Assembly (NCBI GenBank): GCA_964628465.1
Contig: CAZVOA010000011.1
Span: 1-64,000, forward strand
Direction: 5' to 3'
Source of the DNA: JAFGPS01 sp964628465
GTDB lineage: Bacteria > Planctomycetota > Phycisphaerae > Sedimentisphaerales > Anaerobacaceae
DNA: 64,000 bases
The notes under the pieces are model-generated. The model searched no databases. It was given only the letters and a program-made list of their open reading frames with translations, and was not told where the DNA came from. Positions 26,286 to 34,160 of the stretch are shown piece by piece. The translations under genes and the position numbers were made by a program. Numbering within the stretch: position 1 is the first letter of the stretch; every line of letters begins with the position of its first letter.

Positions 26286-26375
26286 CAACTCCCCAAAAAA
26301 ATGGTAAAAACAGCCGCTTAGTGGCTGGGATTTATATGGTGTAAGCACTGAAAATCACCAACTATTTTGGGAGTT
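26286..26375. other. Folded intergenic element upstream of the GLUG gene
   Basis: In the 475-base gap 26090-26564 there is an imperfect outer stem (AACTCCC at about 26287 with GGGAGTT at about 26369). It encloses a strong hairpin CAGCC-GCTTAGT-GGCTG (about 26311-26327) and a second ATGGTG/CACCA pairing. It could be a small mobile-element remnant with terminal inverted repeats or a structured RNA. It does not match a riboswitch class that I know. Confidence 0.3.
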
Positions 26376-26442
26376 TAACCATAATTTATATGAATGTTGA
26401 AGACGGGAAACAAGTGTGTTCTTGCGGACACATAAATAAAAT

Positions 26443-26476
26443 AAGGCCTATATTGAAATCAATCAATATAGGCCTT
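26443..26476 (-). terminator. Rho-independent terminator of the carbohydrate-binding protein gene
   Basis: Perfect 14-bp arms AAGGCCTATATTGA (26443-26456) and complement (26463-26476) with a 6-base loop. On the minus strand the stem is followed by ATTTTATTT. It lies about 90 bases past the stop of the gene ending at 26565, the right place and strand for its terminator. Confidence 0.75.
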
Positions 26477-26564
26477 TAAATTTTCTATTTTATACGTATC
26501 TGCATGAATCCGATTATTCAAACCGGAATAAATACTTGATACGCAAAATATAATAATCTACATA

Positions 26565-29324
26565 CTAATCACCAACTTTGACAAGCAAAAGGGCATCTAT
26601 CCACAATCCATCTTCCCTGTTGGAAATTAGAATTGTATGCGTACCAGCAGTCAATGTAAATAAGGCATCCTGGTCACTGTTAAGGGAACTTAAGAAAGTA
26701 TCCCACTGCCAGCTTGTACCACCAACCAGATTATTGGAATTTACCCAACCATCAGCGATAGTAGAACCTGCTGGTGTAAGTGTAACATCGTTACCATCTG
26801 CAGTTTTTACGGCAGTTGCAGTTGGTATCTTAACCCAGCATGAATCTCCCTCGTATTCGTTGCCTTGAATATAGATGCGAGCCATGATTTTATAAACACC
26901 CGAGTCAACAGTAACATTGTAAGTAACTGTGCCTTCCGGATACTTTGGCTCTGTTGTACTTGAGCTTTTTCCATTCGTTACACCGACATATGTACCACCA
27001 AAAGCACCGCTCAATACATTATTTACATCCATAGGTGCAGTAATAGTCACATAATTTTCGGCTTCAATATACAAATCAGGAGACGAAGTTACAGCTTGAA
27101 TACCTGTAAGCATGATATCATCAAGATAAATTACACCTTGGCTACCTACTGTACCAACTCTCTTAATACCGATTGTAATATCAGGTATATTAGTCAAATT
27201 TGCACCAAGGGCTGCAAGGTCTATATCCCATTGCCACCATAAATCTTTCATGAGAATATCGAGCGAACCGCTATATGTGGCTGTCTTACCGCCTATTTTG
27301 CAATATAACTCTGAATCACTAATTTCTGTAGTGTTTGGGTCGCCTCTGAACCAGATTGTTAGGGTCTTAGGTGAACCAATTGACCAGTCAGTTGTACCTA
27401 TAGGCAGTTTTTCACTCTGTGCTTTGACTTCTGAATAACTGTATGATTGATTGTCATATGTCATTTGTGTAGAATGACCGCCGCTGTGGTTGATTGTTTG
27501 CAGGTATGGTTCACTCTTTCTACCCATATATGAACCGTTTGACGAATCACCAAGCTCGGCTCCATCTTTCCATGTCAAAAATACCGCGTCTTTGCCTGGA
27601 TCATTACCATATCCAATCTCAAAACCATCTACAAGGATAAATTGCGGCGTTGAGAATTTCCATACTGGGCCATCCCATGTTGTATATTCTTCTGCATCAT
27701 TTACTTCATCGACTTTCCAATAGTATGTTTTGCCAAGACCAAGAACCATCGAATAGCTCGAATCTTCAGTTTCACCTTTAATAGCAGCAGTTCCGTCAAT
27801 TACTGCATTCTTGTCAGAATCGATGTAAATCTTATGCACAGCAACACCTCTTCCGGCTTTCCAGCTTAATATGCTGCCAACATCTACGTTTGTAGCATTA
27901 TTTGCCGGGGAAGGTACTGTTACGCGGGTTGGAATGACGAAGAAACGAATTTCACTGATACCGCCGGTGTACATACCTTCTGTATGAGAACTCAGGAATG
28001 AAAGTTTTACATATTTAGCTATCGCTCCGTTCATATTAACGAAGATATCCGCTTTGTAAGTGCTTTCACCTGTACCCATCGGGAATACCTGTATTTCGTC
28101 AAGTGCTTTCCATGTTACATTATCGATGGAATATAATATATTCACATCTTTTGCGCCAAAAGGCAGAGAAGGTTCTGGTTCGTTATAGTTCCAAATCTGA
28201 AGCTGATAAAGTTTGTAAACCTGATCCAGTTCATACTTAAGCCAGACATCTCCCGGGGCGTCACCCATACCTACCCACATAGTTGAGTTTGTTTCTGTGT
28301 TTTCATTTGAGTGTGTGCCGTTAACATCATCAAGTCCCTTGCCGTTATACGTTGAATTCGGATCCTGATAACTATAGACTTCGATAGGAGAATTAAATTC
28401 TACACCAATGATACTGTTGGAAGCGAGAACTCGACCTTCAGGCTCAGATGTAAACTTCCAGACGCCGCCTTTATTTGTTGCAGTGCCAATATCATCAACT
28501 CTCCAGTAATAATTTTTGCCGTATTCAAGCATACCGGGTTTGAGATTATTTACATCAAGAGCCTGGAACAGCACTACGTCATCATGTGCACCTGCTGTGG
28601 CATTTAAGACGTCATTGTAATCTGTACCAATGAATACATTAAATGTTTCGGCGAAAACGCCAGGTTTCCACCATACTTGTGTATCTAATGAAACATCTGT
28701 CGCTTTGTCTGCAGGATACGGTTTTGATGAAATAGTCAATGGTAAATTGGTAGTGCTTGCAGCAGGATCATTTGTTAATATCAATTGATCAATTTTCAAA
28801 CCATCTTCCCTGTAAGCTATTTCGATAGTAGTGCTTCCTTTGGGTATATCAAATGTAATTAATGTACCCGGCCATGTTTGATTATCATATTCATGGATTT
28901 GTGCCCAGAACCAAACCTGTGTATCTGCCGCCGCCATACTACGATCAATATTATTGCTATTTGTCCAGCCACTACTAGTTACTATACTTGGAGTAGCGCC
29001 ATTAATACGAACAAAGCATGAGTCATCGCCATCTCCACCTACTGTGCAGAGAACGCGAAGAAACAATTTATAGGTACCACCCTCAGTAACAGTAATATTA
29101 TATTTCGCTATACCAGTCGTTGGAGGATTGCTATTATTGCTTCCTGACGGATTCACAATATATTTACCACCTGAAGCGGCGGCGTCATCCTGTATTACAA
29201 ATGGAGCGGTAATGGAATTCGCTGATTCAGCTTCCCGTATTATACTTTCTACAGCATTCGCTACGCTTGCACTTAACGCAAGAAACAAGCACATAGAGAT
29301 TGCAACAACAAACCTTTTATGCAT
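26565..29324 (-). CDS. Large secreted multi-domain carbohydrate-binding protein
   Basis: A 919-residue exported protein (signal MHKRFVVAISMCLFLALSAS, cleaved near VANA). The domains read, in order: a CBM6/35-like domain (about 25-185: REAESANSITAPF...GIAKYNITVTEGGTYKLFLRV...GLKIDQLIL); a fibronectin-like module (KPYPADKATDVSLDTQVWWKPG); a discoidin/F5-8C-like domain (about 315-460, ending FFV); a second fibronectin-like module; a beta-sandwich (about 565-765: FEIGYGND...WDIDLAAL...GVIYLDDIML); and a C-terminal CBM35-like domain (about 775-919). No catalytic domain is seen. It probably binds polysaccharide at the cell surface. AAGGAG precedes the ATG, and a terminator lies downstream. Confidence 0.82.
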   Translation of the reverse strand: MHKRFVVAISMCLFLALSASVANAVESIIREAESANSITAPFVIQDDAAASGGKYIVNPSGSNNSNPPTTGIAKYNITVTEGGTYKLFLRVLCTVGGDGDDSCFVRINGATPSIVTSSGWTNSNNIDRSMAAADTQVWFWAQIHEYDNQTWPGTLITFDIPKGSTTIEIAYREDGLKIDQLILTNDPAASTTNLPLTISSKPYPADKATDVSLDTQVWWKPGVFAETFNVFIGTDYNDVLNATAGAHDDVVLFQALDVNNLKPGMLEYGKNYYWRVDDIGTATNKGGVWKFTSEPEGRVLASNSIIGVEFNSPIEVYSYQDPNSTYNGKGLDDVNGTHSNENTETNSTMWVGMGDAPGDVWLKYELDQVYKLYQLQIWNYNEPEPSLPFGAKDVNILYSIDNVTWKALDEIQVFPMGTGESTYKADIFVNMNGAIAKYVKLSFLSSHTEGMYTGGISEIRFFVIPTRVTVPSPANNATNVDVGSILSWKAGRGVAVHKIYIDSDKNAVIDGTAAIKGETEDSSYSMVLGLGKTYYWKVDEVNDAEEYTTWDGPVWKFSTPQFILVDGFEIGYGNDPGKDAVFLTWKDGAELGDSSNGSYMGRKSEPYLQTINHSGGHSTQMTYDNQSYSYSEVKAQSEKLPIGTTDWSIGSPKTLTIWFRGDPNTTEISDSELYCKIGGKTATYSGSLDILMKDLWWQWDIDLAALGANLTNIPDITIGIKRVGTVGSQGVIYLDDIMLTGIQAVTSSPDLYIEAENYVTITAPMDVNNVLSGAFGGTYVGVTNGKSSSTTEPKYPEGTVTYNVTVDSGVYKIMARIYIQGNEYEGDSCWVKIPTATAVKTADGNDVTLTPAGSTIADGWVNSNNLVGGTSWQWDTFLSSLNSDQDALFTLTAGTHTILISNREDGLWIDALLLVKVGD

Positions 29325-29922
29325 AATAAAACTCCTTCACTAAAACTAAAACTTATTCTTTTTGGTAATACACCAAAACAATTTACAACAAAAGTGAAAA
29401 ATACTCCAAGATGAATAATGACCTTTTCCTAATTTATGTTTAAATAGTGACATGTATCTGCCCAGGATAATGTTACCGAGTTGTCTAATACCTCCTTCCA
29501 AATCTAAATAAATATAGAAAATGAAGGGAACAGAAAAAAACTGTCTCCATCAAGATCATCATTTTTGGTGTATAGTCTCTATATTAAGAATATAACGCAA
29601 TATTGTCATTATGCCAAATTCATAAAATGGCATAAAAACAAAAAACAATACACAAATAATTATTTTATTCACATTGGAACAAAATACCTATAAAGGCAGG
29701 ATAGCAATAATTGAAGCTGCAGTATGAAGCTTCTATATAAACGCACCCATCCTATAGAAGTTATTATCGGCTAGCCTGAAAAGATAACACAAACCCCTTT
29801 TCAAATGTTAATACCAATACTATTCTAATTTATAAATAAAAATTGTTATTAAGTCAAGAATTTTCTTAAAAAACATTATAATCAATAGAATTTTCCATAA
29901 ACAACATATATACTTAAACAAT
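29325..29922. other. 600-base intergenic region with several inverted repeats
   Basis: No gene is visible. The stretch is AT-rich and holds the divergent promoters for the carbohydrate-binding gene (left) and the NUDIX-pyrD operon (right). Two small dyads stand out: ATGCCA/TGGCAT at about 29610-29632, and CTTCTATA/TATAGAAG at 29730-29760 with a 15-base loop. The second sits in a local, less AT-rich patch (about 29695-29790) that might be structured RNA. I cannot assign a class. Confidence 0.4.
29886..29914 (+). promoter_or_regulatory. Candidate leaderless promoter of the NUDIX-pyrD operon
   Basis: TATACT (29909-29914) lies 8 bases before the start codon at 29923. A weak -35 (TAGAAT, 29886-29891) is 17 bases upstream. 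No ribosome-binding site precedes the ATG, so transcription probably starts at or next to it. Confidence 0.35.
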
Positions 29923-30384
29923 ATGGCAGAAAAAGGACAATATATATACGAATGGCCCAGACCGATGGTTACTGTGGATGCAGTGATTTTTAAGCGTACT
30001 CAAGGTAAAATCGCTATATTGCTTATAAACAGAAAAAATGATCCATATAAAGGATGTTGGGCTTTTCCAGGTGGTTTTGTTGAGATGGATGAAGAGCTTG
30101 ATGATGCCGCTGCCAGAGAATTAGCCGAGGAAACCAACCTGAAAGATATAGATTTGGAACAAATGCATACTTTCGGCAAGGTTGGACGTGATCCAAGGGG
30201 CAGGCAAATTACAATTGCTTTTATTGGATTTACAGACGAAAATAACGAAAATATAAAAGCCGGTGATGATGCCGCTCAGGCAAAATGGTTCGATATAAAC
30301 GATTTACCTAAAAATATGGCTTTTGACCATGACGAAGTTGCTAAATTCGCTATTGAAAGAATAAGGAAGAAAAATGACAGATGA
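29923..30384 (+). CDS. NUDIX hydrolase
   Basis: A 153-residue enzyme with a Nudix box at about residues 45-70: GGFVEMDEELDDAAARELAEETNL, matching G-x5-E-x7-RE-x2-EE-x-(G/N). It hydrolyses a nucleoside diphosphate linked to another moiety; the WPRPMVTVDAVIF start is like ADP-ribose/NADH-type members, but the substrate is not determined. It heads a five-gene operon and overlaps pyrD by 11 bases. No Shine-Dalgarno sequence is present, and the start is probably leaderless. Confidence 0.88.
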   Translation: MAEKGQYIYEWPRPMVTVDAVIFKRTQGKIAILLINRKNDPYKGCWAFPGGFVEMDEELDDAAARELAEETNLKDIDLEQMHTFGKVGRDPRGRQITIAFIGFTDENNENIKAGDDAAQAKWFDINDLPKNMAFDHDEVAKFAIERIRKKNDR

Positions 30385-31309
30385 AATGGACTTATCAGTT
30401 GGATTTGCGGGCATAAAGTTGAATAATCCCGTATTTACAGTTTCAGGAACATGCGGCTATGTTAATGAAATGGATGATTTTATTGACATAAACCAGCTTG
30501 GCGGATTTATCACGAAAAGCATATCCGTTCGCCCTCGAAATGGAAATCCTTCCCCAAGAGTGGTCGAAACTGACTCAGGAATGCTAAATGCTATCGGCTG
30601 GGCAAATGTTGGGCTCGATAAGTTCATTGCCGAGAAAATCCCCCTCCTTCGGAAGAAAAAAACAGCGATTTTTGTAAATATAGCCGGAGAAAATACTGGT
30701 GAATACGCCGCTGTAGTGGAAAGATTAGCTGGCGAAAGCTCAATAGCTGGTTTCGAGTTAAATATCAGTTGTCCCAACGTCAAGCATGGCGGCATAGGAT
30801 TCGGAACCGACCCTGCTCTCGTGAGAGAAGTTACTTCCGCGGTTAAAAGTGTTTGCGGCGATAAATTATTGATGGTCAAGCTGGCTCCGATGGTTACGGA
30901 TATTAGCGCAATCGCAAGAGCCGCAATAGAATCCGGCGCAAACGCTCTCAGTATGATAAATACTTTTACTGCAATGGTAATCGACATCGAGACAAAGAAG
31001 CCCGTTCTTGCAAACAGAACCGGCGGTCTTTCAGGACCGGCAATAAAACCAATTGCCGTTTATCTCGTTAATAAGTTATATAACGAAGTTGCGAAAGAAG
31101 CCGGTATTCCAATTCTTGGTATGGGCGGCATAAGAAATACTTCAGACGCTATTGAATTTATAATCGCGGGCGCATCCGCGGTTGGAGTTGGAACCGCAAA
31201 TTTCAATGACCCTGAAATCCCAATAAAAATCATAGATGGCTTAAAAAAATATTGTTCCGATCACTCTATTATTAATATTAAAGACCTGACCGGTTCGCTT
31301 GTGAGTTAA
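30374..31309 (+). CDS. pyrD: Dihydroorotate dehydrogenase, class 1B catalytic subunit
   Basis: A 311-residue flavoenzyme of pyrimidine synthesis oxidising dihydroorotate to orotate. Visible family features are NPVFTVSGTCGY, GGFITKSI, PRVVET--GMLNAIGWAN, the catalytic-Cys segment FELNISCPNVKHGG, the KLAPMVTDI strand and the FMN-phosphate loops ILGMGGIRNTSDAIEFIIAGASAVGVGTA. Cys rather than Ser in NISCPN marks class 1, and the length fits 1B. Class 1B normally works with PyrK, which is not in this window. It overlaps the NUDIX gene by 11 bases and has AAGGAAG upstream of its ATG. Confidence 0.93.
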   Translation: MTDEMDLSVGFAGIKLNNPVFTVSGTCGYVNEMDDFIDINQLGGFITKSISVRPRNGNPSPRVVETDSGMLNAIGWANVGLDKFIAEKIPLLRKKKTAIFVNIAGENTGEYAAVVERLAGESSIAGFELNISCPNVKHGGIGFGTDPALVREVTSAVKSVCGDKLLMVKLAPMVTDISAIARAAIESGANALSMINTFTAMVIDIETKKPVLANRTGGLSGPAIKPIAVYLVNKLYNEVAKEAGIPILGMGGIRNTSDAIEFIIAGASAVGVGTANFNDPEIPIKIIDGLKKYCSDHSIINIKDLTGSLVS

Positions 31310-31311
31310 TA

Positions 31312-31611
31312 ATGGAAACTTTAAAATCACTGCTTGAATATTTTCCGATGGCGGTTTATACCGGCACCTGTCTTGTGTTTATCAGCGAAAACTGGCGTAT
31401 TGAATTGTCCGAACATAAAGACAGCGACTACAGCAAAGGTGATAACAGGGCTGATATTATAAGAGTCAGGTTTTATAAAATAGCTCTGAACGGCGATGTA
31501 ATCCCAGGCCATTATGAAGATTTTCAAATCCCCGTACTGGGCGAGCTTGCTGAACAAATTGAAAAATATATACAAATGGCAGTAGGTGTTAATCTTAAAG
31601 AAATTATTTAA
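31312..31611 (+). CDS. Small conserved-context protein of unknown function
   Basis: A 99-residue protein that I do not recognise. It is mixed alpha/beta: an N-terminal segment LLEYFPMAVYTGTCLVFISENWRIELSEH, a strand IIRVRFYKIALNGDVIPGHYEDFQIP and a C-terminal amphipathic helix LGELAEQIEKYIQMAVGVNLKEII. There is no signal peptide. It lies 2 bases after pyrD and abuts the DUF167 gene (TAA immediately followed by ATG), so translation is coupled within the operon. Confidence 0.7.
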   Translation: METLKSLLEYFPMAVYTGTCLVFISENWRIELSEHKDSDYSKGDNRADIIRVRFYKIALNGDVIPGHYEDFQIPVLGELAEQIEKYIQMAVGVNLKEII

Positions 31612-31911
31612 ATGACTGATTTGAATATTCGAGAAGTTGATGGTAATGTAACTTTTACTGCCAAAATTGTTCCCGGCAGCAGTTCGCCAACAAAGATATG
31701 CGGCCTGCTTGATGGAATGCTGAAAATCAAGGTCGCCGCTGCACCAGAAAAAGGAAAAGCCAATCAATGCCTGGTTAAATTTCTTGCCGAAATGCTTGAT
31801 GTCAAAAAAAACTCAATTCAAATAATATCCGGCCAAACAAACCCAATTAAACAAATACAAATTTCTGAAATCTCAATCGAGGCCGTAAAGAAAAAACTGA
31901 ATTTACTATAA
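31612..31911 (+). CDS. DUF167 (YggU-family) protein
   Basis: A 99-residue protein matching the small DUF167/UPF0235 family. It has VTFTAKIVPGSSSPTKICGL near the start, LKIKVAAAPEKGKANQCLVKFLAEML as the conserved core, and IQIISGQTNPIKQIQI near the end. The function of the family is not settled. Its ATG directly follows the stop of the previous gene. The MATE gene starts 14 bases later. Confidence 0.88.
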   Translation: MTDLNIREVDGNVTFTAKIVPGSSSPTKICGLLDGMLKIKVAAAPEKGKANQCLVKFLAEMLDVKKNSIQIISGQTNPIKQIQISEISIEAVKKKLNLL

Positions 31912-31925
31912 ACGGACTTTTATTA

Positions 31926-33350
31926 ATGAACCCCAAATCCACCCTGCCCGCAAACAATGACTTGTATGAAACATCCTTTGGATATATGCTGAAGCTGTCC
32001 GCGCCTATGATTATTACTACCATTTCGATGACAGTAATGCAATTTGTGGACAGATTCATGGTATCCAAACTTGGCACTGGCCCTCTTGCGGCAATCTGGC
32101 CGGCGAGCCTTGTCGCGTTTATTCCCGGCGGATTCGCGATGGGAGCATATACAAGCCTTAACACTTTCGTTAGCCAAAGTCTTGGGAGAGGCAATAAAAC
32201 AGACTGCTCGAAATATTTCTGGCAATCTGTTTACATGGGTCTTTTTTATTGCATTGTTGTAGGCATAATCATGTGGCCGGCCGCCCCTTGGATTTTCAGA
32301 ATAATGGGACAGCCGCAAGAAGTTATAGAACTGGAAGTAATATATCTTCGCATTATGCTATATGCGCAAATTATAGCGGTCATGAACTGGTCGAGCAACC
32401 AGTTCTTTATGGGCATACATCGCCCTGTCATTACCATGATTTCAGCTTTATGCAGTCAGGTTATTAACGTCATTGTTAATTATCTTTTGATATTTGGAAA
32501 TTATGGTTTTCCAAAGCTTGGTATAGCCGGAGCCGGCTGGGGAACATTTGCCGCAATATCTCTTGCCGCCTGCATAAATATGTCTGTATTTTTAAGTTCA
32601 CGTATGAATGCGGCGTATCAGACAAAAAAGATTTTGAAAATTGATGCACAAAAAATGTATGACCTGTTGAGAATAGGACTTCCCGCGGGATTTGTTTTAA
32701 CATTAAATGTCGGATTATGGGGTGTGATTCTTTCCGCTTTAATAGGTCGGTTCGGCAGCGAAGCTTTAGCCGCGACCAGTGCGGTACTTTCATATACAAA
32801 TTTGTCGGTAATGCCTGTTGTCGGGATTTCAATATCGCTTACCGCGGCGGTTGGCAGAATTATTGGAAAAGGCAGGAAGGAACTCGCGATAAAACAGACA
32901 AATCTTTGCCTGAAAATCGCGCTAATATATATGGGGACAATGGGAGCCTGCTTTTTTCTCTTTCGTAATTCCTTGATGTCTTTTTTATCAAATGACCACC
33001 GGGTAATAAATTCAGGTATGGACATTCTTATTTGCGCCGCTATTTTTCAGGTCTTTCACGCGGCGAGAACTATCTACGGCGGTTCGCTTCGCGGGGCAGG
33101 TGACACTGCATGGCTGGCGGTAGTCTCTGCTATTGGCTCAGTGTTTATTTTAGGTATAGGCGGCTACCTTGCGGCCAGACTATTTCCGTCTCTTGAGGCC
33201 TTGGGGCCTTGGATTGCGGCTACTTTAAGCGTTATAGCAATAGGATTAGCAAGCTACTGGAGATTTAAGAGCAATAAATGGCAGAAAATCGACCTGTTTA
33301 AGCGACGACAGACAGAGATACCCGTCGAAACAGAACCCATGTTCGAATAA
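31926..33350 (+). CDS. MATE-family efflux transporter
   Basis: A 474-residue inner-membrane protein with 12 hydrophobic helices in two similar halves, as in MATE exporters that expel cationic compounds using Na+ or H+. Family marks are LGTGPLAAIWPASLVAFIPGGFAMGAYTSLNTFVSQSLGRGN in the first half and ALAATSAVLSYTNLSVMPVVGISISLTAAVGRIIGKGR in the second, plus ARTIYGGSLRGAGDTAWLA. It is the last gene of the NUDIX-pyrD operon, 14 bases after DUF167. It converges with the next minus-strand gene (1-base gap). Confidence 0.92.
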   Translation: MNPKSTLPANNDLYETSFGYMLKLSAPMIITTISMTVMQFVDRFMVSKLGTGPLAAIWPASLVAFIPGGFAMGAYTSLNTFVSQSLGRGNKTDCSKYFWQSVYMGLFYCIVVGIIMWPAAPWIFRIMGQPQEVIELEVIYLRIMLYAQIIAVMNWSSNQFFMGIHRPVITMISALCSQVINVIVNYLLIFGNYGFPKLGIAGAGWGTFAAISLAACINMSVFLSSRMNAAYQTKKILKIDAQKMYDLLRIGLPAGFVLTLNVGLWGVILSALIGRFGSEALAATSAVLSYTNLSVMPVVGISISLTAAVGRIIGKGRKELAIKQTNLCLKIALIYMGTMGACFFLFRNSLMSFLSNDHRVINSGMDILICAAIFQVFHAARTIYGGSLRGAGDTAWLAVVSAIGSVFILGIGGYLAARLFPSLEALGPWIAATLSVIAIGLASYWRFKSNKWQKIDLFKRRQTEIPVETEPMFE

Positions 33351-33351
33351 T

Positions 33352-34092
33352 TTAATCTTCTTGTTTATCCTGTAGAGACGCACGGCCGTGCGTCTCTACG
33401 ATGTTGCGAATCGCTGCGGTTGTTTCATATGTCGCAATACCCAGCGGCAGAGACGGCATACACTCGATTCTTATATCAATATATTTCTCCGCCGTATCGA
33501 CATCAACCAGAGGTTCCTCATCAAGCCACGCCTGAATTCTGTCAGGTTCAACTCTCAAACGTACTTTATACCATTGATTGGACTCAAAGTCTCTGAACGT
33601 TGTAGTTTCATTTTCTGAGGCATCATAGTTGTCAAGACTTGAAAGGCCGCAGAGATTTCCGCCCCAGCCGCCAAGAATCAATGTGCATGGCTGCTCCCCT
33701 ACTGGAAAAGTCAGGCCGCAAAAGAAATCAGAACCGTCAACACGCATTGCCTCAAGCGTAATCTCATAATTCATAGTTACGAGCGGCCCAGTCCAGTTAA
33801 TACCCTGCATGAAGCCGCCGTTTATGCTTTTCTCTATATAAATAGAACCATCTTTAACATGGACTTTACCTGGTTTATAAAAATCAGATACTTCCCATTT
33901 CCCCAGCGATTTACCATCAAACATATTGATAGAACTATCATCCGCCTGGTTTTTCGAGCCGCAGCCGTATAAGAAAGACATGCAAAACAAAGCCAAACTG
34001 GAAATTAAGTATTTTCTTGCGATTAATAAGTTGAGAGAATCTTTCGATTGTAGAGACGCACGGCTGTGTGTCTTTACTGATTTATTATTCAT
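33352..34092 (-). CDS. DUF1080-type lipoprotein with palindromic repeats inside both ends of the gene
   Basis: A 246-residue exported lipoprotein with lipobox LYGCG after a hydrophobic stretch. The body (about 60-230) is a DUF1080/LamG-like jelly roll: NMFDGKSLGKWEV at the start, VKDGSIYIEKS, W-GPLVTMNYEITLEAMRVDGSDFFCGLTFP, WYKVRLRVEPDRIQAWLDEEPLVDV. Relatives act on or bind carbohydrates. Both ends of the reading frame run through palindromes: near the N-terminus VKTHSRASLQ (34050-34077) and near the C-terminus VETHGRASLQ (33372-33399), in the same reading phase. The ATG at 34092 has GGTGAT upstream. The lipobox is about 40 residues in, unusually far, because the repeat lengthens the N-terminus. 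Confidence 0.75.
   Translation of the reverse strand: MNNKSVKTHSRASLQSKDSLNLLIARKYLISSLALFCMSFLYGCGSKNQADDSSINMFDGKSLGKWEVSDFYKPGKVHVKDGSIYIEKSINGGFMQGINWTGPLVTMNYEITLEAMRVDGSDFFCGLTFPVGEQPCTLILGGWGGNLCGLSSLDNYDASENETTTFRDFESNQWYKVRLRVEPDRIQAWLDEEPLVDVDTAEKYIDIRIECMPSLPLGIATYETTAAIRNIVETHGRASLQDKQED
33372..33399. repeat. 28-bp perfect palindrome (GTAGAGACGCAC family), inside a CDS
   Basis: GTAGAGACGCACGG is followed directly by its complement. The element lies inside the last 20 codons of the DUF1080 gene and encodes VETHGRASLQ on the minus strand. Related copies lie at 34050-34077, 37918-37968 and 38014-38045. Confidence 0.85.
34050..34077. repeat. Degenerate GTAGAGACGCAC palindrome inside the same CDS
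   Basis: The same 28-base layout as 33372-33399, with three substitutions in the right arm. It lies near the N-terminus of the DUF1080 gene and encodes VKTHSRASLQ in the same reading phase as the C-terminal copy. Confidence 0.8.
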
Positions 34093-34160
34093 TGTATCAC
34101 CTTGAATATTAAAATTTACGTTTCTTTTTTTTCTGATTTTAGACAGCCAATCATCGCCCA

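Noticed and set aside
29695..29790. Riboswitch upstream of the NUDIX-pyrD operon
   Set aside because: Some pairing is possible, but no known aptamer consensus fits, and the candidate promoter lies downstream of it.
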